Shown piece after piece: positions 1-5,337 of a stretch of DNA of 5,349 bases; the first letter of the stretch is position 1; every line of letters starts with the position of its first letter. The position numbers were made by a program, and so were the translations under genes. The notes under the pieces are model-generated. The model saw nothing but the letters and a program-made list of their open reading frames with translations, was not told the origin of the DNA and made no database searches. Source of the DNA: DATLYF01 sp035575095 (lineage in GTDB: Bacteria > Pseudomonadota > Gammaproteobacteria > Competibacterales > Competibacteraceae); the NCBI GenBank assembly GCA_035575095.1, contig DATLYF010000160.1, positions 1-5,349 on the forward strand. Reading direction: 5' to 3'.

Positions 1-2
1 CG

Positions 3-206
3 GCCATGGCCATCGTCACCGCCGCACTGCTCAGCTTCACCTACACCTCGCGCCAGTTCAGCGTGTACCTGTTCCTGTGCTTCGGCGCTCTGCTGCACCT
101 GCTGGCATGGCCCGCTGCGTCTCAACCAGCCAGTAATCCACGGGCGGCATCCGCTACCGGCCCGGCCTCCAGCCGCGCCAGATCGGCGTCGGGGGCAAGC
201 AGATAG
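3..206 (+). CDS. C-terminal end of a membrane protein, possibly an O-antigen ligase/polymerase (5' partial)
   Basis: This reading frame is open from the left edge and stops at TAG 204-206, so only the last 67 or so residues are visible. The first part is strongly hydrophobic: a segment of about 10 residues (AIVTAALLSF), a short polar stretch (TYTSRQ), then a segment of about 18 residues (FSVYLFLCFGALLHLLAW). This suits the last two membrane passes of a polytopic protein. The remaining 32 residues are rich in Ala, Ser, Pro and Arg and look like an unconserved tail. They lie antisense to the end of the convergent heptosyltransferase gene, with an 85-bp overlap. Position next to LPS core glycosyltransferases suggests a WaaL/Wzy-type O-antigen ligase, but no diagnostic motif is visible, so this is inference from context and hydrophobicity. 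The ATG at position 6 is probably an internal Met rather than the start. Confidence 0.55.
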   Translation, partial: AMAIVTAALLSFTYTSRQFSVYLFLCFGALLHLLAWPAASQPASNPRAASATGPASSRARSASGASR

Positions 207-1030
207 CGGCTGCGCAAGCCCCAGGGATGGTAGCGCAGCGGCTGCCCGGGGCCGAACACGGTCACGGTGGGGATGCCCACCGCCGCCGCCAGATGGCCCA
301 GGCCGGAATCGTTGCCGACGAACAGCGCGCAGCGCTCCAGCACCGCGGCAGCGGCGAGCAGTCCGGTCTGGCCGCTCAGGTTCACCGCCGGCAGCGGCAG
401 CCCGGCGGCGATGGCCCGGCAGTCGGCTTGGTCGGCTTGGCTGCCGAGCAACACCACCCCGTCCACGGTATCGGCCAGCGCGCGCGCCAGCTCGGCGAAG
501 CGCGCCGCTGGCCAGCGCTTGGGCGGCCAGTTGGCCCCTGGCGCCAGAGCCAACCAGCGCCCGCCGGCAGGTAGCGCGGCGGCGGCGAAGGCGCGCTCCG
601 CCGCGCTCAGCCAGATGCGCGGCAGCGGCGGCTCGCCATCCAGCAGGGCGGCGACCACGCCCAAGTGCTGCTGCACCGCGTGCGCTCCCAGTGGCTGGCC
701 GCTCCACTTGTGTAGTCGCCGCCGTGCCCGCAGCAGATAGCTGAGGCCGTCGCTACGCAGGTCCACGCTGAGCTCATAGCGGGTGCGGCGCAGCCGCCGC
801 AGCAGTGCCAGCACGCCACGCCAGCCGGCCTTCTTGTCCTTGTGCAGCAGTTCGCCGAGATAGGGACAGTGGCGCAGCAACTCGCTGGAGCGGGCATCGG
901 CCACCACGTCCAGCCGCGCCTGCGGGTAGCGGTAGTGCAGGACTTCCATGACCGGCGTGGTCATGATCAGGTCGCCGATGTTGCTGAGGGTGATGAGCAG
1001 CAGGCGCGGCGCTTCGGGCATGTGGCTCAC
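122..1030 (-). CDS. Glycosyltransferase family 9 (heptosyltransferase-like), LPS core
   Basis: A 302-residue GT9 protein. This family transfers heptose from ADP-heptose onto the LPS inner core at the cytoplasmic face of the inner membrane. Visible landmarks are the N-terminal loop SNIGD (16-20), whose Asp20 aligns with the catalytic Asp of WaaC; PGANWPPKRWP (164-174) with the conserved Lys171 at the start of the second Rossmann domain; NLSGQTGL (217-224); and GNDSGLGHLA (239-248) followed by FGPGQPLRYHPWG, the sugar-nucleotide site. It lacks the C-terminal cysteine cluster seen in the other GT9 protein of this window (minus strand, 3139-4197) and is about 50 residues shorter. This resembles WaaQ/RfaQ-like branch heptosyltransferases, but the acceptor cannot be deduced. 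The start is GTG at 1030, overlapping the stop of the upstream GT4 gene as GTGA, which suggests translational coupling. An in-frame ATG at 1021 is an alternative. No clear Shine-Dalgarno sequence is seen. Confidence 0.9.
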   Translation of the reverse strand: MSHMPEAPRLLLITLSNIGDLIMTTPVMEVLHYRYPQARLDVVADARSSELLRHCPYLGELLHKDKKAGWRGVLALLRRLRRTRYELSVDLRSDGLSYLLRARRRLHKWSGQPLGAHAVQQHLGVVAALLDGEPPLPRIWLSAAERAFAAAALPAGGRWLALAPGANWPPKRWPAARFAELARALADTVDGVVLLGSQADQADCRAIAAGLPLPAVNLSGQTGLLAAAAVLERCALFVGNDSGLGHLAAAVGIPTVTVFGPGQPLRYHPWGLRSRYLLAPDADLARLEAGPVADAARGLLAG

Positions 1031-2115
1031 TGCGGCGCGGTGCCGCGCTCGAGCAGGCTGGCGTAGAGGGCCAGATAGGCCTCGACGATGGCCTCCTGAT
1101 TATGCTGGCGCAGCACCTGCCGATGGCCGTGCTCGGCCAGTCGTGCGCGCAGTGCTTCATCGCCGAGCAGATGCACGATGGCTTGGGCCAGGGCCGGCGG
1201 ATCGGCCAGCGGCACCAGCCAGGCGTTGTCGCCATGGCGCGCCAGCTCCAGCGGTCCGGCGGCGCGGGTGGAGAGCACCGGCCGGCGCTGGGCCCAGGCT
1301 TCCAGCACCACGTTGCCCAGCGGCTCGTAGCGAGACGGGCAGATGAACAGGTCGGCCAGGTCGTAATAGGGAGTGGTGTCGGTCTGCCAACCGGCCCAGT
1401 GCACGCGCCCTTCCAGCCCGAGGCGGTACGCCTGCTGCTGCAGCCCGGCAGCCAGAGGCCCGTCGCCCACCACCACCAGGTGCACGGGGCGGCCATCGAC
1501 CCGTGCCGGGCTGTGCCCCAAGGCATCGAGCAGATCCTCGAAGCCCTTCACCGGGTGCAGCCGCCCGACGGCCAGCAGCACCCAGGCCTCTTCCGGCACG
1601 CCCAGGCGCTGGCGTAGGGCGGCAAGAGTGTCCGGCGCCGTGGGAACTCCGGGGGTGACGAAGTTGCCGATGTAGCAGACCCGGGCAGAGGGCAGGCCGT
1701 TGCGTACCAGGTAGTCGCAGATGCCCTTGGTGTTGCCCACCCAAGCATGGGCATGGCGATAGCCCTTGAGGTTGTAATAACCGCCCAGGCGCGCCACGTG
1801 GATCGGCCCGTGACCGAGGCGCACATGGGTCAAACGGGTGGCCCGGCCCATGTAGGTCTGCACGATGTCGGGCCGCTCTCGCGCCAGCAGGTGCTGGATG
1901 CGCCAGCGTGAGGGCAGGTCCCAGATGCCGCGCATGGCGACGTGGTACTGACCCAGGCCGCTGTCCAGCTCGCGCGCGATCAGGCTGCATTGGGCGGTGA
2001 CGGCCAGGGTCGGCTGGCCGCGCAAGTGCAGGGCGTTGACCAGGCGCACGTAGAACATTTCGGCGCCGCCCAGATGCCGACTGCCGATGATCTGAACCGA
2101 GGAAATCCGTTGCAT
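1027..2115 (-). CDS. Glycosyltransferase family 4 (GT-B fold), LPS core
   Basis: A 362-residue retaining GT-B glycosyltransferase of family GT4. The N-terminal strand runs into HLGGAE (14-19), the glycine-rich acceptor-side loop typical of GT4. The C-terminal donor domain shows GRLHPVKG (184-191) with the phosphate-contacting Arg185 and Lys190, then VVVGDGP (214-220), then SRYEPLGNVVLEA (261-273), which holds the E-x7-E motif (Glu264, Glu272). It probably adds a hexose or similar sugar to the core oligosaccharide; donor and acceptor cannot be read from the sequence. It is the first gene of a two-gene operon with the downstream GT9, sharing a 4-base overlap. The frame opens earlier at TTG 2145, but ATG 2115 is preferred because it places the first beta strand (ISSVQII) right after Met, as usual in the family. 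A TTG at 2124 has a weak AAGG upstream and is a second alternative. Confidence 0.9.
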   Translation of the reverse strand: MQRISSVQIIGSRHLGGAEMFYVRLVNALHLRGQPTLAVTAQCSLIARELDSGLGQYHVAMRGIWDLPSRWRIQHLLARERPDIVQTYMGRATRLTHVRLGHGPIHVARLGGYYNLKGYRHAHAWVGNTKGICDYLVRNGLPSARVCYIGNFVTPGVPTAPDTLAALRQRLGVPEEAWVLLAVGRLHPVKGFEDLLDALGHSPARVDGRPVHLVVVGDGPLAAGLQQQAYRLGLEGRVHWAGWQTDTTPYYDLADLFICPSRYEPLGNVVLEAWAQRRPVLSTRAAGPLELARHGDNAWLVPLADPPALAQAIVHLLGDEALRARLAEHGHRQVLRQHNQEAIVEAYLALYASLLERGTAPQ

Positions 2116-2136
2116 GATGGACAAAAATGCCAGCCT

Positions 2137-2150
2137 TCGGCGCAAGCCGA
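2137..2150. repeat. Short inverted repeat with GCAA loop upstream of the GT4 gene
   Basis: A perfect 5-bp stem, TCGGC (2137-2141) and GCCGA (2146-2150), encloses a 4-base loop, GCAA on the plus strand and TTGC on the minus strand. If the GT4 transcript begins further upstream, this hairpin would sit in its leader about 20 bases before the ATG at 2115. Function is unknown; such a short stem can arise by chance in GC-rich DNA. Confidence 0.3.
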
Positions 2151-2161
2151 GAGCAATTTAT

Positions 2162-2176
2162 CACGCTGTCTGCGTG
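2162..2176. repeat. Inverted repeat CACGC-N5-GCGTG, possible operator
   Basis: Perfect 5-bp arms CACGC (2162-2166) and GCGTG (2172-2176) are separated by TGTCT. The element lies midway between the divergent GT4 and GT2 genes, just upstream of the TAGAAT that could be a -10 for the plus-strand gene and next to the candidate minus-strand -10. The position would suit a dyad-symmetric regulator site, but the arms are short and no regulator is known. Confidence 0.3.
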
Positions 2177-2209
2177 CTGAACCATTAGAATAACCGGCGG
2201 CTAGCCTGT

Positions 2210-2236
2210 GCCGCCATGCTGCCCCGCCGGGGCGGC
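2210..2236 (+). repeat. GC-rich hairpin covering an alternative upstream ATG of the GT2 gene
   Basis: GCCGCC (2210-2215) pairs with GGCGGC (2231-2236), and inside it GCCCC (2221-2225) can alternatively pair with GGGGC (2229-2233). The structure covers the in-frame ATG at 2216. In a plus-strand transcript this stable stem would hinder initiation at 2216, which supports choosing the start at 2255 or 2261. It may also simply form part of the leader of the GT2 mRNA. Confidence 0.35.
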
Positions 2237-2254
2237 TGCGATCCATGCCCCGCG

Positions 2255-3088
2255 ATGACGATGACCAGACTGTCGGTATTCATCACCACTTACAACAATG
2301 GCCGCACGCTGCGCGCCTGTCTGGAGAGCGTGAAATGGGCCGACGAGATCGTCGTCCTCGACTCTTTCAGCAGCGATGACACCCTGGCCATCGCTGCCCG
2401 TTACGGCGCGCGCATCACACAGCAGCCGTTCCAGGGGTATGGGCGGCAGAAGCAGCAGGCGTTGGAGCTGACACGCCACCCTTGGGTGTTGCTGCTGGAT
2501 GCCGATGAGGCGTTGTCGCCGCAATTGCAGTGCGAGATCCGCCAACTCCTGGCGCAGGGACCGGCCGCCGACGGCTATGAGATGCCGCGCCAGGAACAGT
2601 TGTTCTGGCGCATGTACCATCCCCGGGTACGCATGAATCACTACCTGCGCCTGTTCCGACGCGACCGGGGGAGCATCGACGACATGCCCATCCACGCCGC
2701 GCCGCGGGTAGCGGGGCGGATCGAGCGGCTGCAGGCGCCGCTCTACCACTACGGCGAAACCGATATCCATACCAAGGTGGAAAAGATCAACGGCTATTCC
2801 ACCGGTTTGGTGGCCGACAAGCTGGCCAGGGGACGTTCGGCCAACCCGCTGATCATGGTGCTCTACCCGCCCCTGTTCTTCCTGCGCAGCTATCTATTCA
2901 AGCGCCAGTTCCTCAACGGCTGGGCGGGCTTCATCAATGCCGCCACCGGCGCCTTCTACGTCTTTCTCAAATACGCCAAGCTCTACGAATATCACCAGTT
3001 CCAGAAGCACGGTCGACGGCTGATGCCGGAGGACGCGCCGCCCTTTCCCGAGGAGGGGCCGGCCGGGAGCAGGCGTCGGCAGGTCTGA
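2255..3088 (+). CDS. Glycosyltransferase family 2, WaaE/KdtX-like LPS core transferase
   Basis: A 277-residue inverting GT-A glycosyltransferase. The N-terminal nucleotide-sugar fold begins LSVFITTYNNG (6-16), continues with EIVVLDSFSSDDT (31-43), then GYGRQKQQAL (61-70), and reaches the metal-binding DAD at 82-84 within LLLDADEAL. The C-terminal third has hydrophobic and aromatic stretches (about 198-211 and 222-238, ending FYVFLKYAKLYEY). These are typical of the WaaE/KdtX/LgtF group, which adds glucose to the inner-core heptose from a membrane-associated position. The exact sugar is not determinable. The start is uncertain: the frame is open from ATG 2216, but family similarity begins at TRLSVF, so ATG 2255 or ATG 2261 is more likely; none has a good ribosome binding site. 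The gene stands alone on the plus strand between two minus-strand operons and converges on a second GT9 gene with a 50-bp gap. Confidence 0.88.
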   Translation: MTMTRLSVFITTYNNGRTLRACLESVKWADEIVVLDSFSSDDTLAIAARYGARITQQPFQGYGRQKQQALELTRHPWVLLLDADEALSPQLQCEIRQLLAQGPAADGYEMPRQEQLFWRMYHPRVRMNHYLRLFRRDRGSIDDMPIHAAPRVAGRIERLQAPLYHYGETDIHTKVEKINGYSTGLVADKLARGRSANPLIMVLYPPLFFLRSYLFKRQFLNGWAGFINAATGAFYVFLKYAKLYEYHQFQKHGRRLMPEDAPPFPEEGPAGSRRRQV

Positions 3089-3138
3089 CGTTGCGCTTTG
3101 CGTAGACTGCTACCCGATCCCGGGGACGAGTTCCTTGA
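3089..3138. other. Convergent gap without a recognisable terminator
   Basis: Fifty bases separate the stop of the plus-strand GT2 gene from the stop of the minus-strand GT9 gene. I see only a small TCCCGGGGA-type symmetry and no stem followed by a T-tract on either strand. Either termination is Rho-dependent or the two transcripts overlap at their ends. Confidence 0.5.
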
Positions 3139-4197
3139 TCAGCGCCCCCGCTCTTGCAGTAAACCGCGCCGGTAGAGATGTTGCATCACCCGTTCCGGGC
3201 TCAGCAGTGCCATGCAGGAATGATGGAGACACTGCTTGCGGTAGCAGTTCACGCAGGGCAGCTCCGCCTGTAAGGTGTCCACGTTGTCTCCCAGCGGCTT
3301 GACCCGGCGCGGGTCAGTGGGGCCGCACAGCACCGTCATCGGGGTGCTGGTGACCGCCGCCAGATGGGCAGTGCCGGTATCGTTGGCCACCAGCAGCCGA
3401 GCCCGCTCACAGAGCGGCGGAATGTCCAGGATCTCGGTCTGTCCGCACAGGTTCACCAACCAGTCCCCGCATTGCGCGGCGATGCGTGCGCATTCTTCGC
3501 GTTCGTCGGCGCCGCCGATCAGACCGATACGGGCGATGCCGGCTGCACGCAATCGCCACGCCAGTTCGGCGTAACGTGCCGCGCCCCAGCGCTTGAGCTG
3601 TCCGGCCGGGTTGCAGCCGGGGAAGAGCAGGGCGTAGCAGCCGGTCTGCAGGCCATGTTGGCGCAGCAGCGCCGCGGCCCGCTCCCGGTTGCGCACCGGG
3701 ATGGTCAGCGCTGGACGCGCGGTGGCGGTGGCGATGCCGGCGGCGTTGAGAGCGGCGCGCATACGCATGAGGATATGGGTATCGTGCGGAAAGGGTGGCG
3801 GCTGTATGTTGTAGGGGAAATGACGGTTGTTGCCGATGCGCCAGCGCACCCGTCCCAGCCAGGTCGCCAGCGTCACCAGCGCCCGGCTGCGGTCGTTGGA
3901 CTGCAGATCGATGATCAAATCGTAATGCCCGCGCCAGACCGTCCACAGCCAGCGCCCGGCTGCTCGCAGCGGATGGCGGCGGTTGCGGATGTCTACCGCC
4001 CAGACCCGATCGAAGCGGGCATCGTCGCAAAACAGTGGCTGCCAGACCGGCAGGGTGTTGAGGTGGATCTCCCGATCCGGGAAGGCGCGGCGGATATCCT
4101 CGAAGAGGGCGCTGGCGATGATCACATCGCCCATAGCGCTCCACTTGAGCACCAGGATGCGGCGGATGGCTGGATCGGCAGGCAGGTCGACGGCCAT
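3139..4197 (-). CDS. Glycosyltransferase family 9 (ADP-heptose:LPS heptosyltransferase-like)
   Basis: A 352-residue GT9 protein of the usual length for WaaC/WaaF/WaaQ-type heptosyltransferases. The N-terminal loop KWSAMGD (18-24) carries Asp24, equivalent to the catalytic Asp of WaaC. The C-terminal domain has FPGCNPAGQLKRW (192-204) with Lys202, NLCGQTE (249-255), and NDTGTAHLAA (272-281) followed by CGPTDPRRVKPLG. Near the C-terminus is a four-cysteine cluster (Cys315, 318, 323, 328; C-x2-C-x4-C-x4-C) followed by the helix SPERVMQHL. This cluster is common in one subgroup of the family. The start is ATG 4197, only 2 bases after the lpxL stop (TGA-GC-ATG), so the two genes form one operon, probably translationally coupled. 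The frame remains open upstream through most of lpxL, but that part is an out-of-frame shadow. Which heptose it adds cannot be decided. Confidence 0.92.
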   Translation of the reverse strand: MAVDLPADPAIRRILVLKWSAMGDVIIASALFEDIRRAFPDREIHLNTLPVWQPLFCDDARFDRVWAVDIRNRRHPLRAAGRWLWTVWRGHYDLIIDLQSNDRSRALVTLATWLGRVRWRIGNNRHFPYNIQPPPFPHDTHILMRMRAALNAAGIATATARPALTIPVRNRERAAALLRQHGLQTGCYALLFPGCNPAGQLKRWGAARYAELAWRLRAAGIARIGLIGGADEREECARIAAQCGDWLVNLCGQTEILDIPPLCERARLLVANDTGTAHLAAVTSTPMTVLCGPTDPRRVKPLGDNVDTLQAELPCVNCYRKQCLHHSCMALLSPERVMQHLYRRGLLQERGR

Positions 4198-4199
4198 GC

Positions 4200-5114
4200 T
4201 CAATAGATCCGCGGCTCGCCCGGCGGGCGGGTCTTGAAGCGGCGATGTACCCACAGGTACTGCTCCGGCGCCTGGCGTATCGCATCCTCCAGCAGCGCGT
4301 TGATGCGTCGGGCATCGGCCTGCGCCTCGCCGCTGGGGAAGTCGCTCAGCGGCGGCTGGATGATGACGCGGTAGCGGCCGTCTGCCAAGCGCTGCGGCCA
4401 GTAGGGCAGCACCAAGGCCTCGCCCAACTGTGCCAGGCGAGCGGTGGCGGTGATGGTCAGTGTCGGTATCCCGAAGAAGGGCACGAATACGCTTTGGGTG
4501 CCGCCGTAGTTCTGGTCCGGGGCGTACCAGATGGCCCGCCCCTGGCGCAGGGCGCGCAGGGTGGCGCGCAGCTCGTCCCGCGGCAGCGGCGGCAGCCGCG
4601 ACTGCTGCTCCCGACAGCGGCGCATCAACGCCTCGTACAGGGGGTTCTTGTGGGGGCGGTACATGGCGTGGAAGTCCAGATGCCAGGTGATGAAGCGCGC
4701 CCCCAGCTCCAGGCAGGTGAAGTGGCCAGTGAGCAGGATGATACCCTTGCCGGACGCGCTGGCCTGTTCCAGATGCTCCAGCCCCACGATCTCGACGCGC
4801 CCGCGCAGCGCCGCGTCCGGCGCCCACCAGGCGGCAGCGGTCTCGAACATGCCGATACCGAGGGCAGCGAAGTGCTCGCGCAGCAGGTGACGGCGCTGGC
4901 CGCTGTTTAGGTGGGGGAAGCACAATCGCAGATTGGTGTCGGCGATGCGCCGCCGGCGCGGGGCAACCCGCAATGACAGCAGGCCCATCCAGCGGCCCAG
5001 GCGCAACTGCCAGGCAAGCGGCAGGGCCGCCATCAGCCGCATCGTCACCATGCCCAGCCAAGTGGGCCAATAGCGGGGCGCAGCATAGTGGCGCAGGGTA
5101 ATAGCGTCTTCCAT
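4200..5114 (-). CDS. lpxL: Lipid A biosynthesis lauroyl acyltransferase LpxL (HtrB)
   Basis: A 304-residue inner-membrane acyltransferase that moves a fatty acyl chain, laurate in E. coli, from acyl-ACP onto Kdo2-lipid IVA during lipid A maturation. Length and motifs follow E. coli LpxL almost from end to end. PRYWPTWLG (13-21) and a hydrophobic N-terminal segment (about 18-36) anchor the protein. NLRLCFP (61-67) follows. The catalytic HX4E is His131-Glu136 within TGHFTCLELGA, matching His132 and Glu137 of the E. coli enzyme. YAPDQNYGG (197-205) and VFVPFFG come next, and the end reads PEQYLWVHRRFKTRPPGEP. LpxM or LpxP are family alternatives, but the N- and C-terminal signatures favour LpxL; the chain length transferred is not predictable. 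ATG 5114 is the only sensible start. It has no strong ribosome binding site. The gene leads a two-gene operon with the GT9 heptosyltransferase and diverges from a strong rightward promoter pair. Confidence 0.95.
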   Translation of the reverse strand: MEDAITLRHYAAPRYWPTWLGMVTMRLMAALPLAWQLRLGRWMGLLSLRVAPRRRRIADTNLRLCFPHLNSGQRRHLLREHFAALGIGMFETAAAWWAPDAALRGRVEIVGLEHLEQASASGKGIILLTGHFTCLELGARFITWHLDFHAMYRPHKNPLYEALMRRCREQQSRLPPLPRDELRATLRALRQGRAIWYAPDQNYGGTQSVFVPFFGIPTLTITATARLAQLGEALVLPYWPQRLADGRYRVIIQPPLSDFPSGEAQADARRINALLEDAIRQAPEQYLWVHRRFKTRPPGEPRIY

Positions 5115-5126
5115 ATGAGATAATGT

Positions 5127-5158
5127 GGCATCGAAAATTTATTATTTTAGCCGATGCC
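5127..5158. repeat. AT-rich imperfect palindrome in the lpxL upstream region
   Basis: GGCATCG (5127-5133) pairs with CGATGCC (5152-5158). Inside, AAAAT (5134-5138) pairs with ATTTT (5144-5148), leaving a 5-base loop and a 3-base bulge (AGC). The element starts 12 bases upstream of the lpxL ATG. It contains TAAAAT on the minus strand (complement of 5144-5149), a possible -10 box for lpxL, although no convincing -35 is found. It could be an operator, a leader hairpin, or part of the upstream activating region of the divergent promoters. Confidence 0.45.
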
Positions 5159-5181
5159 GATCGCCCAACCCGCGAAAATTT
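5132..5181. repeat. Direct repeat CGAAAATTT, two copies 41 bp apart
   Basis: The 9-mer CGAAAATTT occurs at 5132-5140 and again at 5173-5181. The copies are 41 bp apart, close to four helical turns, so they face the same side of the DNA. The second copy lies about 46-52 bases upstream of the predicted start of the first rightward promoter, where an UP element would be expected. This may be a protein site or an AT-rich promoter element; two copies are weak evidence. Confidence 0.35.
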
Positions 5182-5192
5182 GACCACGGCTG

Positions 5193-5220
5193 TTGACAGG
5201 TCGATCGTGACCCTTATAAT
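5193..5220 (+). promoter_or_regulatory. Strong sigma-70-type promoter P1 (rightward, rrn/tRNA-like)
   Basis: A perfect TTGACA (5193-5198) and a perfect TATAAT (5215-5220) are separated by 16 bp. The -10 is followed by a GC-rich discriminator, TCGCGCCTCT, much like the GCGCC discriminator of E. coli rRNA promoters, which also use a 16-bp spacer. An AAAATTT tract at 5175-5181 is in the place of an UP element. The predicted transcription start is near 5227. The promoter points away from lpxL, and no protein-coding gene follows within the window. This fits a stable RNA operon just outside, by inference. Confidence 0.8.
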
Positions 5221-5286
5221 TCGCGCCTCTTTCTGGCGATGAGCTGGGGGGCGGCGAGGCGGGAGGCCTGGCGGTGGTAGCGGGGG

Positions 5287-5314
5287 TTGACAGGGAAGGC
5301 GGGCGCGGTAGAAT
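5287..5314 (+). promoter_or_regulatory. Second tandem sigma-70-type promoter P2 (rightward)
   Basis: TTGACA (5287-5292) and TAGAAT (5309-5314) are separated by 16 bp, 94 bp downstream of P1 and in the same direction. The discriminator GCGCGGCCTCT resembles that of P1 (TCGCGCCTCT). The predicted start is near 5321. The P1/P2 tandem layout and GC-rich discriminators are typical of rRNA operons and some tRNA operons under growth-rate and stringent control. The transcribed gene itself lies beyond the right edge. Confidence 0.75.
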
Positions 5315-5315
5315 G

Positions 5316-5337
5316 CGCGGCCTCTGCGAGAGGCGCG
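5316..5337 (+). repeat. GC-rich hairpin at the predicted start site of P2
   Basis: GCCTCT (5320-5325) and AGAGGC (5329-5334) form a 6-bp stem around the loop GCG. The stem extends by CGC (5316-5318) with GCG (5335-5337) if G5319 is bulged. It overlaps the predicted P2 start, so it would form fully only in the transcript from P1 and only partly in that from P2. No T-tract follows in the 12 remaining bases, so it is not a classical terminator. It may be a leader structure or a symmetrical protein site. Confidence 0.45.

Larger units (their letters stand above)
2116..2254. promoter_or_regulatory. Divergent intergenic control region between GT4 (minus) and GT2 (plus)
   Basis: These 139 bases separate two divergently transcribed genes, so they must drive both or act as the leader of one. 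Part of it is AT-richer than the surroundings. Candidate -10 elements are TAGAAT at 2186-2191 for the plus strand and TAAATT for the minus strand (complement of 2155-2160). Neither has a convincing -35 at 16-18 bp, so the assignments are weak. Three small inverted repeats are present: TCGGC-GCAA-GCCGA (2137-2150), CACGC-N5-GCGTG (2162-2176) and GCCGCC...GGCGGC (2210-2236). No good ribosome binding site precedes either start codon. Confidence 0.4.

Noticed and set aside
1157..2185. Minus-strand open frame of 342 codons overlapping the GT4 gene.
   Set aside because: It is rich in Arg, Ala, Gly and Pro without motifs, and is a frame-shifted shadow of the GT4 gene, whose motifs are intact in the other frame.
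3110..3128. Possible terminator hairpin around CCCGGGGA in the convergent gap.
   Set aside because: The stem is only about 4 bp and no T-tract follows on either strand.
3364..4206. Plus-strand open frame of 280 codons antisense to the GT9 gene.
   Set aside because: It has no recognisable domain and low-complexity composition, and lies entirely opposite a strongly supported gene. Long antisense frames are common in GC-rich DNA.
4245..4910. Plus-strand open frames opposite lpxL.
   Set aside because: No domain signature and no start signals; they are explained as antisense shadows of lpxL.
4198..5187. Upstream part of a long open frame continuous with the GT9 gene (a 682-codon frame ending at 3139), which could suggest a fusion protein.
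   Set aside because: This part is the out-of-frame shadow of lpxL, which is a full-length match to the LpxL family in its own frame. GT9 similarity begins only after ATG 4197.
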